NCBI GenBank assembly: GCA_041861885.1
Contig: JBGVUE010000001.1
Span: 1,166,001-1,230,000 of the forward strand
DNA: 64,000 nucleotides
Source: Haloimpatiens sp. FM7315
GTDB lineage: Bacteria; Bacillota; Clostridia; Clostridiales; Clostridiaceae
Reading direction: 5' to 3'
Below are positions 16,536-25,931 of this stretch, piece by piece. Numbering within the stretch: position 1 is the first letter of the stretch; the number at the start of each line of letters is the position of its first letter. A model generated the notes under the pieces. It was given only the letters and a program-made list of their open reading frames with translations. It was not told where the DNA came from and ran no database searches. Both the position numbers and the translations under genes were made by a program.

Positions 16536-16964
16536 TTGATATTTAAAAATAAGTGGTCTCAAGGTATGGATGATTTCAAGGATGCATTATTTGTCAGAAC
16601 TGAGGTTTTCGTAAAGGAGCAAAATGTTCCTTTAGATATGGAACTAGATGAATATGATAATTTGGCCTATCATCTAGTTATTTATGATAACGATAAGCCT
16701 ATAGGTGTTGGAAGATTTGTAAAGATTGAGGATTATTATTTAATTGGAAGAGTTGCTATATTAAAAGAATATAGGGGAAAAGGTTACGGAGAATTTATAA
16801 TGAAAAGCATTATAAAAAAGGTGAAAGAATTAGGTGGCAAGAAAATAAAATTGCATGCACAGGTACATGCTGAAAAATTCTATGAAAAACTAGGGTTTAA
16901 AAGTTATGGTGAAATATTCTATGAGGCCGGAATAAAACATGTAAACATGGAGATGAATCTCTAA
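16536..16964 (+). CDS. GNAT-family acetyltransferase (ElaA-like)
   Basis: 142 aa from TTG 16536, six bases after GGGAGG. The acetyl-CoA binding segment is GRVAILKEYRGKGYGE, with the R/Q-x-x-G-x-G/A pattern as RGKGYG. The C-terminal HAEKFYEKLGFKSYGE is typical of this superfamily. The substrate is unknown. Confidence 0.85.
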   Translation: MIFKNKWSQGMDDFKDALFVRTEVFVKEQNVPLDMELDEYDNLAYHLVIYDNDKPIGVGRFVKIEDYYLIGRVAILKEYRGKGYGEFIMKSIIKKVKELGGKKIKLHAQVHAEKFYEKLGFKSYGEIFYEAGIKHVNMEMNL

Positions 16965-17069
16965 TTTAAAATAAAAAGATAATAATTCTATATATGGTAT
17001 AGTTACAAAATAAAAAGTCAGAATAATTGCAATATATAAACAAGCCTTAATTTACGGAGGAATTTAAAA

Positions 17070-17996
17070 ATGGAGAATTTTCAAGATTTATCACATTATA
17101 CTGTAGAAGAAAAAGAAAAATTAATTATAGATAGGTATAAGAAATATTTAAAATTTGCAGGAAAAAAGCATAGTGTAATAAAGATGATTGAAAATATTAA
17201 CAATAATAGCAAGCCTAATCCTGAAAAATTATGTGTTGTAGAGGGTATATGGGGAGTAGGAATGCTACTTAAGCATGATATTAGTATAAAGTATTTTATT
17301 TTTTGCCCAGAGGAGATACATACAATAGAAGCTCAGCGTTTAATGAATGAATGTGTGAAAAGGGCTGAAAATTCTTTTATGCTTTCTAAAAAGGTTTTTG
17401 ATAATATAAGCGAGAGAGGAAATACACAAGGAATATTATGTATAGCTTATATGCCAAAATATTCGCTTAAAGATATAGAACTAAAAAAGAATAATATTGT
17501 GCTAGTTTTGGATGGGCTTGAGATACCAGGAAACGTAGGAACTATTTTAAGAAGTGCGGATGCAACTAAAGTTGATGCAGTTATTATTAACAACAGAAAA
17601 ACAAGATTAACACATCCTAAACTCATTAGAAGTAGTATGGGCGCGTGTTTTAACGTCCCTATTATTGATAGTGATTTTGAAGAAACCAGTGAATGGTTAA
17701 AAAATAAAAATTTTAATATAGTTTTAACTGATACTAAGGCTGAGAATAAATATTCTGATTTAGATTATGAAAATAGAATAGCCATTGTTATGGGAAGTGA
17801 AAGGTATGGTATATCTGAAGGATGGTATAAGGAAAAGTATATGGGAATTTCTATTCCTATGCTTGGAGATTGCGATTCTTTGAATGTAGGGATAGCAGCA
17901 ACAATTGTACTTTACGAATCTTCACTTAAAAATAAGGGTATTTTAGATAGAATTTCAAAAAAAGAAAAAATTTCTGAAAAACAAAAAATATATTGA
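17070..17996 (+). CDS. TrmH/SpoU-family RNA 2'-O-methyltransferase
   Basis: 308 aa. The N-terminal 130 residues form the substrate-binding part. The C-terminal SpoU knot domain has motif 1 GNVGTILRSADATKVDAVI, motif 2 IAIVMGSERYGIS and motif 3 IPMLGDCDSLNVGIAA. It would methylate ribose in tRNA or 23S rRNA using S-adenosylmethionine; the target is not evident. ATG 17070 has GGAGG upstream. No linked genes. Confidence 0.9.
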   Translation: MENFQDLSHYTVEEKEKLIIDRYKKYLKFAGKKHSVIKMIENINNNSKPNPEKLCVVEGIWGVGMLLKHDISIKYFIFCPEEIHTIEAQRLMNECVKRAENSFMLSKKVFDNISERGNTQGILCIAYMPKYSLKDIELKKNNIVLVLDGLEIPGNVGTILRSADATKVDAVIINNRKTRLTHPKLIRSSMGACFNVPIIDSDFEETSEWLKNKNFNIVLTDTKAENKYSDLDYENRIAIVMGSERYGISEGWYKEKYMGISIPMLGDCDSLNVGIAATIVLYESSLKNKGILDRISKKEKISEKQKIY

Positions 17997-18073
17997 TTAA
18001 TTTTTTTCCCTATGCTATACTTTTAAAGTATTGAAATATTATATTTAGAAAGATTTATACCGCACACACATTC

Positions 18074-18120
18074 CCTTTTTAGGATATGATGTGATAAGTT
18101 TAAATCTCATTCTAAAAAGG
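18074..18120 (+). promoter_or_regulatory. Leader hairpin that can hide the ribosome binding site
   Basis: CCTTTTTAG at 18074-18082 is the exact reverse complement of CTAAAAAGG at 18112-18120, which is the first part of the Shine-Dalgarno AAAAGGAGG (18115-18123) of the zinc-ribbon gene. Folding would block translation. Confidence 0.5.
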
Positions 18121-18132
18121 AGGATGTCAAAG

Positions 18133-18297
18133 ATGGCAGATAAAACTTTAGTATGCAAAGAATGTGGTAAGGAATTCGTATTTACAGAAGGTGAACAAGA
18201 ATTCTACAAAGAAAAAGGATTCGAAAATGAACCTCAAAGATGTGTTGAATGTAGAAAAGCAAGAAAACAAAGAAACAACAGAGGATTCAGAAAATAA
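18133..18297 (+). CDS. Small zinc-ribbon protein
   Basis: 54 aa from ATG 18133, nine bases after AAAGGAGG. Two CxxC pairs (VCKECGKEF and RCVECRKAR) separated by about 30 residues form a zinc ribbon, followed by a basic Arg/Lys/Asn tail suited to binding nucleic acid. It matches the small zinc-ribbon family common in clostridia. Role unknown; the leader hairpin suggests translational control. Confidence 0.82.
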   Translation: MADKTLVCKECGKEFVFTEGEQEFYKEKGFENEPQRCVECRKARKQRNNRGFRK

Positions 18298-18315
18298 TAA
18301 TTTAATTTGAATTTG

Positions 18316-18350
18316 AACTACATTGAAAACTTGTTTTCAGTGTAGTTTTT
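18316..18350 (+). terminator. Terminator
   Basis: AACTACATTGAAAAC pairs with GTTTTCAGTGTAGTT and runs into Ts, closing the zinc-ribbon gene. Confidence 0.75.
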
Positions 18351-18468
18351 ATTTTTAGTAAAGAGTTTATAGTAAAGATTGTACTATAGGCTCTTTATTT
18401 TTAACTTTAGTAACTCTTTATGTGAAATTGAATAATATAAGATAAAGAATTTATTAAGGTGGGATAGC

Positions 18469-19385
18469 ATGCCTTATGCAGATGCAGTATTTGAAGGTGG
18501 AGGAATAAAGGCATTAGGACTTATTGGTGCCCTATGCTACTTAGAGAAAAAAGGTTATAAGTTTGAAAATGTAGCAGGAACCTCAGCAGGTGCTATAATA
18601 GCCGCTTTGGTTTCAGCTGGATACAAAGGTGAAGAAATGAAAGAACTAATGAGAGATATAAGTTACAATTCTTTTAACGATAAAAGTGCTAATAAATTTA
18701 CTATTATAAAGTTAATTAATTTTATCAGGTTCAAGGGAGTATATAGCGGAGATGCTATTGAAAAATTAATTTATAATTTATTAAAAAAGAAAGGAAAGGT
18801 CAAATTTAAAGATGTATGGGGGAGTCTTCCTCTAAACTTAAAATAATAGCAACGGACATTACAAAAAAAGATATGTTAATATTGCCAGATGATCTTAAAA
18901 GGTATAATATAGATCCAAAAGAATTTGAAATAGCAAGGGCAGTTAGAATGAGCATTGGTATTCCATTTGTATTTAAACCTATAGAATTTAAATATGGAAA
19001 TAATTGTAGTTATGTTGTAGACGGTGGAATTTTAAGCAATTTTCCAATCTGGATTTTTGATGTTAAATCAAAGCCTAAGTGGCCTACTTTCGGTTTTCAA
19101 TTACAGGAAAACAAGCCTGCAAACACTTTTATTGGTAAAAAGGATTTGATATCTTACACCTTAGACGTTATAAGCACTCTCTTAGATAGAAATGAAATGA
19201 GATATATAAGGGATAAGGATATGGTAAGAACAATATCTATTCCCACCTTAGGGGTGAAAACTACTGAATTCAATTTAAGTAATGAAAAAAAGCTTAAGCT
19301 TTATAATTCTGGATATTTAGCTGCAGAGAAATTTATAGGTAAATGGGATTTTGATAGGTACTTAAGGTTATACAGAAGTAAGTAG
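18469..19385 (+). CDS. Patatin-like phospholipase, frameshifted
   Basis: ATG 18469 with AAGGTGGG upstream. The first part has the oxyanion loop GGGIKALG and the nucleophile elbow GTSAG. The reading frame then breaks at a G5 run (18818-18822), and the rest follows in the next frame with the catalytic Asp in DGGILSNFP. One extra G gives WGESSSKLK and an intact protein of about 305 aa. It would be a Ser-Asp dyad lipid acyl hydrolase, cytoplasmic since no signal peptide is seen. The cause is probably a sequence error. Confidence 0.83.
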
Positions 19386-19433
19386 AAATGGAAGACTGAA
19401 ATTAACATATGAATACTTAGGAGGAAATGCTTA

Positions 19434-19991
19434 ATGGATAAAATCAACAGGGTATATGAAAAGTTTCCTATTTTAGAGACTAAAAGATTTTTGCTTCGTG
19501 AAGTAAAAAGAGAAGATTTAAAAAATATCTATGAAATATATAGTAATATAGAAGTAGTGAAATATCAAGGAATGAAGGAAATGTGTACTTTAAATCAAGC
19601 TAAAAAATCTATAGATTTTATTATAAAAGGGTTTAAAAATAAGAAATATATAAAGTGGTGTATTGCGGAAAAAGCAACTGAAAAGGTTTTGGGATGTATA
19701 TCTTTAGAAAATTTTCGTGATAACAATTTAATAGCTGAAATTGGATTTACTCTTAATATAAAATACTGGAAACAATCTATAATGAGTGAAGCTCTAAAAG
19801 AGGTAACTAAATATGCTTTTAATGAAATAGGGCTAAAAAGTATAGAGGCAAAAATCCATAAAGATAATATTGCCTCTATAAAATTATGTTTAAAATTAGG
19901 ATTTCTAATTAAGTGTCATAAAAATAAATCACTATACAATATAAAAACTGAAAAATATGAAGATATGTCCATTTATGTTTTAATGAAATAG
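19434..19991 (+). CDS. GNAT acetyltransferase, RimJ/RimL type
   Basis: 185 aa; ATG 19434 follows AGGAGG. The N-terminal TKRFLLREVKREDL and the GFTLNIKYWKQSIMSEALKE segment with the acetyl-CoA loop are typical of the RimJ/RimL ribosomal-protein and small-molecule N-acetyltransferases. The canonical RGxG loop is degenerate (WKQSIMSE), so activity is uncertain. Confidence 0.8.
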   Translation: MDKINRVYEKFPILETKRFLLREVKREDLKNIYEIYSNIEVVKYQGMKEMCTLNQAKKSIDFIIKGFKNKKYIKWCIAEKATEKVLGCISLENFRDNNLIAEIGFTLNIKYWKQSIMSEALKEVTKYAFNEIGLKSIEAKIHKDNIASIKLCLKLGFLIKCHKNKSLYNIKTEKYEDMSIYVLMK

Positions 19992-19993
19992 GG

Positions 19994-20704
19994 TTACTTT
20001 CTATTACCATTTATTAATTCTTGGTAAAATTCACTACAAGTTGTTATGAAATAGGGAGCCACAAAGAATTTAGCTAAACCTAGGGTTAAAAAAGAAAGGA
20101 TATCCCAGCCTATAAAAGTTATAACTAAAGTAAAAAATCTACCTTTATTTCCCTCCATTAATTCTTTGCTTTTTGACATAGCGGATGTAGCGCTAATTTC
20201 AACATCATCATTCATAACAAAAAATGCTAAAGCATATCTTAAAGCTAAGATAATTCCAGGAACTATAAAAAGTAAAGTGCCCAAAATTGACAATATTGTA
20301 ATTAATAAATATAGAAAAAAAGACTCTATAAAATACCTGAATTTTGTAAAAGCAAAAAATAAATCTTTGATTTCTGCCTTTTCCTTTTTTGCAATTTTCA
20401 TAGAAAATTTAACAAAACCAAGAAAGAAAGGTCCTTCTAAAATCATAAAAAATAATAATAAAAGAGGATTATCTACTAATAACCATTTCGGAAATTTACT
20501 AAATATTATCTTATAAATATTAAAAATGCCAATATACCGAAAATGATTATTAACAAAAGAATACATGCTAGTTATATTAGTTAAAAAAATTCCTGTGAAT
20601 AAGCAAAATATAATAGATGCTTCAATAGTAATTTTCCAATTTCCTTTCAATTTGTTTAAAGCTTTTTCTTTTAGTTCCCCAGAAACTAAAGTACCTGTAT
20701 ACAA
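19994..20704 (-). CDS. Integral membrane protein, DUF975-like
   Basis: About 236 aa from TTG 20704, spaced well from a GGGGGG site; GTG 20713 overlaps that site. Five or six hydrophobic segments with a central PGIILALRYALAFFVM segment and a C-terminal GWDILSFLTLGLAKFFVAPY, as in DUF975 and related clostridial membrane proteins. N-terminal region KEKALNKLKGNW is typical of the family. Function unknown. Confidence 0.7.
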   Translation of the reverse strand: MYTGTLVSGELKEKALNKLKGNWKITIEASIIFCLFTGIFLTNITSMYSFVNNHFRYIGIFNIYKIIFSKFPKWLLVDNPLLLLFFMILEGPFFLGFVKFSMKIAKKEKAEIKDLFFAFTKFRYFIESFFLYLLITILSILGTLLFIVPGIILALRYALAFFVMNDDVEISATSAMSKSKELMEGNKGRFFTLVITFIGWDILSFLTLGLAKFFVAPYFITTCSEFYQELINGNRK

Positions 20705-20773
20705 TAAAAACACCCCCCAATGTATACTCGTGATTATTTTAACATAAAATCAATATACATACAATTTATATAA

Positions 20774-21497
20774 TTATATACAATCTTTAAATAATCGTAA
20801 TCTATATCCGTTCATAGAGGTGTCACCTAATTTATTCATAAGTTTATAATTTGCAATAGCCCCAACTGCGGCTCCTATACCTGGAACTAGCTGAAGAGTT
20901 TTAGCCAAATCAATGTAATCTCTGTATTCTTGCTGAAATTTTCTCCAATTAAAATCATTTATATTTTCAGGAAGAGAAAGAACATATTCATCCCAATTCT
21001 TAATGTAACTATAAATTTCTAATCGCTTTTCTTTACAGGAAAAAGCTAATTGAAATACATAAAGTATATAAAGCCTTTCTTTGTAATCTGTAACATCAAA
21101 GCCATAAAAACTTGCAGTGTCAAATAGAAATTTAAATTTTAATGAAAGGAGTATTGGAAAATCTGCAAAACCTAAAAGAAATCCACCTGCACCAGTGCCG
21201 GCACCACTTAGTGCAGCGGTTTTTTTGTAAAAATCTAGTTTTTCTTGTACTTTTTTTCCCTTTCTTCTAGGGAGGCCTCTCTTAAAGGAGGAATTGCCTT
21301 GAATTTAGAACCAATTAAAACTACTTTAACCATGTTTTTTATAGTAGAAGTTATGATTTCATTGGCTTTTTCAGGAATGAAGCTATTCATTTTATCCTGT
21401 AGTCCTTTTGCTATATTAATATTAATTAAAGGTTTTTTACTGTTTTTTTGTCCCATATTTTTAATTCTTTTATAGCTTTTAATGTGTAATTGTACAT
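20774..21497 (-). CDS. EcsC-family protein, two frameshifts
   Basis: The start is ATG 21497 (MYNYTLKAIKELKIWD). The frame breaks at a T7 run (plus-strand 21443-21449), continues as NSKKPLININIAKGLQ, and breaks again at another T7 run (21251-21257). It then resumes as VQEKLDFYKKTAALSGAGTG and ends at 20774. Adding one base to each run gives one protein of about 241 aa. The glycine-rich GAGTGAGGFLLGFADFPIL and VPGIGAAVGAI segments mark the EcsC family, whose biochemical role is unknown. Confidence 0.78.
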
Positions 21498-21672
21498 AAA
21501 GCACCTCTCTTTATTAAAGAGTTTACCACAATATTTTAAAAAATGATGATAATATATGAAATTAAAGTTCTTTAAAATTAAAAGGTAAAAATATGATAAA
21601 TAATATTGTTAGTAGAATTTATTTATGCATATTTAGATACTATGGGGGTATATATTATTTGGGGGTGTTAAT

Positions 21673-22305
21673 ATGTCTTTTTATTCAAAAGAAGCTTTGA
21701 AAATTTTACGTGATCCATCTCAATTTTCATGGTACGTAATTCCTTTATTTGTTTTAATTTTATATATGTATACCAAAGAGATTGGAAACAAAAATTGGAA
21801 TGGAGTTTTTGCTGGAATTGCTTTTTGGTCTATGGATTTATTTAATGAAATTTGGAACGCTTTAGTATTTCATTTTACTGGCTATTCACCAGTATGGGGA
21901 GCTCCTAATAAAACAGCGTTTTTGATTTTAATTGGTCTTAATATTGAAATAAGCTTTATGTTTGCATTAGCTGGGTTAGGTTTTACCTTTACCCTACCAA
22001 AGGATAAGAATAAAAAAATTTGTGGTTTTAACAATAGACTTGTATATGCCACATTAGGGTCTATATTTTGCGTAATAATTGAATGTATTTTAAATAGCAT
22101 TAATGTTTTAACTTGGGAGTATAGCTTTTGGAGCATTAAAGCACCATACCTTATATTTTTAATTGGGTATCTTCCATTTTTCTTAGTTTCATTTTGGGTT
22201 TACGATATGGAAAGCATAAAGAAAAAGTTTATTACTGTGTCTAGTATTTTAGGTTTTGATGTAATATGCCTTATTATATTTGCAGGAATATTAAAGTGGA
22301 TATAA
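21673..22305 (+). CDS. Uncharacterised six-helix membrane protein
   Basis: 210 aa with about six hydrophobic segments and aromatic-rich loops (WSMDLFNEIWNALVFHFTGY, WGAPNKTAF). ATG 21673 follows GGGGGTG. I do not recognise the family. It stands alone, without an obvious operon partner. Confidence 0.7.
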   Translation: MSFYSKEALKILRDPSQFSWYVIPLFVLILYMYTKEIGNKNWNGVFAGIAFWSMDLFNEIWNALVFHFTGYSPVWGAPNKTAFLILIGLNIEISFMFALAGLGFTFTLPKDKNKKICGFNNRLVYATLGSIFCVIIECILNSINVLTWEYSFWSIKAPYLIFLIGYLPFFLVSFWVYDMESIKKKFITVSSILGFDVICLIIFAGILKWI

Positions 22306-22429
22306 GTAGTTGGGGGTAGATATGTGGTTTATATTTTTATAAAATAACTTATAAATAAAGGATAAAAATATAATTTATAGAATTAGTAGATATTAATAAA
22401 ACTATAAATTAGAGGCAGGTGGAATATAA

Positions 22430-22801
22430 ATGGAAGAATTACAAACTAACATAGTAGCTCTTTCCAAGGTAGATATAAATGATGGAAAAGAGCTCTATGA
22501 ATTTCTACTTTTGGATAATGAAGAAGTTTTAGTTTCATATAAATCTTTAAGAGATAGATTGATAATGACGGATAAAAGATTCATTGCTATAAATGTACAG
22601 GGGGTAACTGGAAAGAAAAAGGAGTTCTTAAACATTCCTTTTTCAAAAATAAGTATGTTTTCTTGTGAAAGTGCAGGGACTTTTGATTTAGATGCGGAAT
22701 TAAAACTTTGGTGTTCTGGTGTTGGTAAAGTTGAATTTGAGTTCGTTAAAGGTACTAATATTAAAATGATTTTAAAAATATTAAGCGAAAGAATTTGCTA
22801 A
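22430..22801 (+). CDS. Bacterial PH-domain protein
   Basis: 123 aa. The sequence from LYEFLLLDNEEVLVSYKSLRDRLIMTDKRF onward (core RDRLIMTDKRFIAINVQGV) is the typical seven-strand bacterial PH domain, followed by IPFSKISMFSCESAGTFDLD and a C-terminal helix. Such single-domain proteins are cytoplasmic and of unknown function. ATG 22430 has GGCAGGTGG upstream. Confidence 0.82.
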   Translation: MEELQTNIVALSKVDINDGKELYEFLLLDNEEVLVSYKSLRDRLIMTDKRFIAINVQGVTGKKKEFLNIPFSKISMFSCESAGTFDLDAELKLWCSGVGKVEFEFVKGTNIKMILKILSERIC

Positions 22802-22811
22802 AAAAATAAAG

Positions 22812-22855
22812 CAGCTATTATATTAAATATAACCTATAATAGCTGTATTATTTTT
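22812..22855 (+). terminator. Terminator
   Basis: CAGCTATTATA and TATAATAGCTG form a perfect 11-bp stem followed by a T-rich tail, after the PH-domain gene. Confidence 0.8.
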
Positions 22856-22900
22856 ATGGATATTTCTTATAAAGAAATTGTTGGTTTAGGGGGATGTACT

Positions 22901-24266
22901 ATGATAAATTTGCAATCACTAGTATTAGATTTGCCTGAGGATATTAAGAAATATGTACTATATGGAGATTTTTTAAGGGCGAATAAATTAATAGATGTAT
23001 ATGAAAAGAGAAATATTACAAAAGCTTTAGAAGAAAGATTAGAATATGAAAGGTATGTCATGAAAATTATAAAAAATCAGTACATATATACCTTTGACGA
23101 AGCTGTTAAAATGTGTAGTGAAAAATTAAAGGATTTTAAGGAAGAAGAGCTTTTCAAATTTATAGAAGACAGGTTAGCTGATTTTGTATACATTGATGGA
23201 AAAATTATGTTTTATAGAAGATTTTTAGATACAATTTTAGCAATTTGCCCTAATATAGATTCTAGATTAAAAGAGAATAAAAACATTGAAGAAGCTAAAA
23301 GGAAAAAAGAATTTTTAAAAATGTTACAAGGGAAATAATTGAAAAAGGACATAAAACTTATTTTATACATATTAAGACTGGAATAAAACTAAGTAAAGAT
23401 GTAGTAAGAAAAGGTGAGAAAATAAGAGTACATTTGCCTATTCCAAAGCCTTGCATACAAATAAGTGATATAAATATAATTGCATCTAACCCAAAAGCAA
23501 AGTTTATAGCACCACAGGATTCCAATCAAAGAACTATTTATTTTGAAAAAGAAGTAAAAGGGGAAGAGGAGTTTACTGTAGAGTATTCTTATAAAAACTC
23601 CATAGAATATAACAAGTTAGAGCCAGGTAAAGCCGAAAAAGGTCAGCCAGATTTTTATACAGAAGAGTTACCACCACAAATTGTATTTACTCCTTATTTA
23701 AAAGATCTTGCAAAAAGTATTGTAGGCTCTGAGGTAAATCCTATAGTAAAGGCTAGAAAGATATACGATTATATAACTAAAAATGTTCAATATTCTTTTG
23801 TAAGACCCTATGCTAGTATTGTTAATATACCAGAGTATGCAGCGTACAATTTAAAAGGTGATTGCGGTGTACAAGCTCTTTTATTTATAACTTTATGTAG
23901 AATATGTAAAGTTCCCGCTAGATGGCAATCAGGACTTTATGTAAATCCTTATTCCATAGGTTGTCATGATTGGGCCCAGTTTTATATAGCACCTTACGGA
24001 TGGGTTTTTGCAGATTTGTCCTTTGGGGGAAGTGCTTATAGAAATGGCAATCTTGAGAGGTGGAATTTTTATTTTGGTAATCTAGATCCTTTTAGAATGG
24101 TTGCTAATTCTGATTTTCAAGGAGATTTCACACCAAATAAAAACTTTTTAGAATTGACCCTTATGACAATCAGGTAGGTGAGGCAGAATATTTAGATAAA
24201 CCTCTTGAAGCAAAGGATTTTGAGGTTATAAAAACTATAGTAGATATACATGAGGTAGAAGATTAG
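22901..24266 (+). CDS. Transglutaminase-like protein, two frameshifts
   Basis: ATG 22901 (MINLQSLVLDLPEDIKKYVL). The frame breaks at an A5 run (23317-23321), resumes as REIIEKGHKTYFIHIKTGIK, and breaks again near 24139-24149 (A5/T5), ending with IDPYDNQVGEAEY. Restoring one base each time gives about 455 aa. The core has the Cys-His-Asp triad: GDCGVQALLFITLCR, CHDWAQFYIAPYGW and FADLSFGG. The absence of a signal peptide suggests a cytoplasmic enzyme, protease or cross-linker; substrate unknown. Confidence 0.82.
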
Positions 24267-24331
24267 TAAAAATAAAGCTAGGGTTTTAAATACTTAAGAA
24301 AACATATTAAAGTAACAAGGAGTGGATAAAA

Positions 24332-24937
24332 TTGAGAAATCCTGTAGCAGTTATTAAAATTAAAGATGGAAGAGAAATAAAATTAGAACTATTTCCAAAG
24401 GAAGCACCGGAAGCTGTGAAAAATTTTATTAGTCTAAGTAATAAAAAGTTTTTTAATGGGCTATATTTTTGGAGAGTTGAAAATGGTAAGCTTATACAAA
24501 GTGGCTGCCCGGACAATGACGGTGCAGGGGCTTTAGAGTACTGTATTAAAAGTGAATGTAAAAATAATGGCGTAAATAATAATTTGAAATTTAAAAGAGG
24601 CACTGTAGGACTTGGGAGATTTGAGTATAATACTGAAAACAGTGATTTTTATATTGTTTTAGTGGATACACCAAAGTTAGATGAGGAATATGTTGCTTTT
24701 GCAAGGGTAATTGAAGGTATGGAGGAAGTAGATAGAATTGGAAATGTAGAAACAATTGAGGATGGTTTTCTACATAGAGCTTTGGAAAAGGTGTATATTG
24801 AAGATGTAACTGTGGAAACCTTTGGAGTTAAGTATGGAGAGCCAGAAAAACTAAAGGGATTTACTAAAAAAGAAGTTGTAGCAAAAATGGAAGAAATTAT
24901 GGAAGAACGTAGAAAAACAGGTTTTAAGGTAATATAA
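24332..24937 (+). CDS. Cyclophilin-type peptidyl-prolyl isomerase
   Basis: 201 aa from TTG 24332 after AAGGAG. The fold is cyclophilin-like: LFPKEAPEAVKNFISL, FFNGLYFWRV, QSGCPDNDGAG, RGTVGLGR, DFYIVLVDTPKLDEEYVAFARVIEGMEEV (shortened core: YVAFARVIEGMEEVDRI). Several loops depart from canonical cyclophilins (FWRV for FHRV), so catalytic strength is uncertain. Cytoplasmic. Confidence 0.85.
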   Translation: MRNPVAVIKIKDGREIKLELFPKEAPEAVKNFISLSNKKFFNGLYFWRVENGKLIQSGCPDNDGAGALEYCIKSECKNNGVNNNLKFKRGTVGLGRFEYNTENSDFYIVLVDTPKLDEEYVAFARVIEGMEEVDRIGNVETIEDGFLHRALEKVYIEDVTVETFGVKYGEPEKLKGFTKKEVVAKMEEIMEERRKTGFKVI

Positions 24938-24939
24938 GG

Positions 24940-24982
24940 GTTAAGGAAATGCATAAATTAGAGCATTTCCTTAACTCTTTTT
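24940..24982. terminator. Bidirectional terminator
   Basis: GTTAAGGAAATGC and GCATTTCCTTAAC form a perfect 13-bp stem between the convergent cyclophilin and family-4 glycosylase genes; it overlaps the last codons of the latter. Confidence 0.85.
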
Positions 24983-25512
24983 ATTTCTTTTAAGTCTTCC
25001 CAAAATAAGGGTTTTTTGTTTGTATCTCTAAGTATAGCAGCAGGATGAAAGGTAGGCATTATGTATATTCCTTTTCGCTTTACCCATTTACCTCTGTCTC
25101 TTGTAATTTTAAATTCCTTACCTAATATATATTTAGTTGGAACAGCTCCAAGACAAATTATAATTTTAGGATTTATAAGAGCAACTTGATTTCTAAGATA
25201 TTGTAAACAGGCAGCAGCTTCATCTTCCTTAGGGTTTCGGTTGTTTTCTGGCCTGCACTTACATATATTTGCCAAATAGTAGTCTTTCTCTCTGTGTAAA
25301 TCTAAGGAATTAAGGGCTTTTTCTAGGAGCTTACCGGCTTTCCCTACAAAGGGAACTCCAGATGCATCTTCATCTCTACCAGGGGCTTCCCCTACAAATA
25401 GAAGATCAGATTTATAGTTTCCATCTCCAAAAACCATATTAGTTCTACTTTCACTTAATCTACAACTAGTGCAATTACTGCATTCTTCATATAAATCTTT
25501 CCATTGAAGCAT
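24958..25512 (-). CDS. Uracil-DNA glycosylase, family 4 (Fe-S)
   Basis: 184 aa. Two Cys in CTSCRLSESR and two in KCRPENNRNPKEDEAAAC are the four ligands of the 4Fe-4S cluster of family-4/5 uracil glycosylases. The active-site loops GEAPGRDEDASGVPFVG and HPAAILRD are present. It excises uracil from DNA and is thus functionally redundant with Ung at 15651. The 419 bases upstream to gltB (25513-25931) contain only a gltB promoter that I can recognise. Confidence 0.92.
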   Translation of the reverse strand: MLQWKDLYEECSNCTSCRLSESRTNMVFGDGNYKSDLLFVGEAPGRDEDASGVPFVGKAGKLLEKALNSLDLHREKDYYLANICKCRPENNRNPKEDEAAACLQYLRNQVALINPKIIICLGAVPTKYILGKEFKITRDRGKWVKRKGIYIMPTFHPAAILRDTNKKPLFWEDLKEIKRVKEML

Positions 25513-25766
25513 AAAATCACCTTCGGTTTATTTTTAGTTAAAATTATTATAACATATCTTTAAATTTTATTTTAAAAAATAACCTGTTACATAAAAGTAC
25601 CACATAATTTATATAACTATAAGTAATAATAAATTAATAACATGTATTTGCAAGAATTTTAAGTTTTATATGCAATAAATAACATGAAAAATCAGTAAAA
25701 CAAAACTAAAACTTGGAAAAATTAAATAAACTAGAATTTATAAATAATAAAAATGAATTAATTTTA

Positions 25767-25795
25767 TTGAATACTTGCATAATTACATATATAAT
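25767..25795 (+). promoter_or_regulatory. Likely sigma-A promoter of gltB
   Basis: TTGAAT at 25767-25772 and TATAAT at 25790-25795 with 17 bases between; the transcript would carry about 130 bases of leader before gltB. Confidence 0.6.
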
Positions 25796-25931
25796 TAAAG
25801 GTAGACTGGTTAAACTATTATGGTTAGTAATAGTTAATAGATTATTTAAATCATTGTACATTTTTATGTAAATTTAAATTAAGATAATATATTTAATTTT
25901 TAATAGATTATTTGAATTAGGAGGAATAAAC

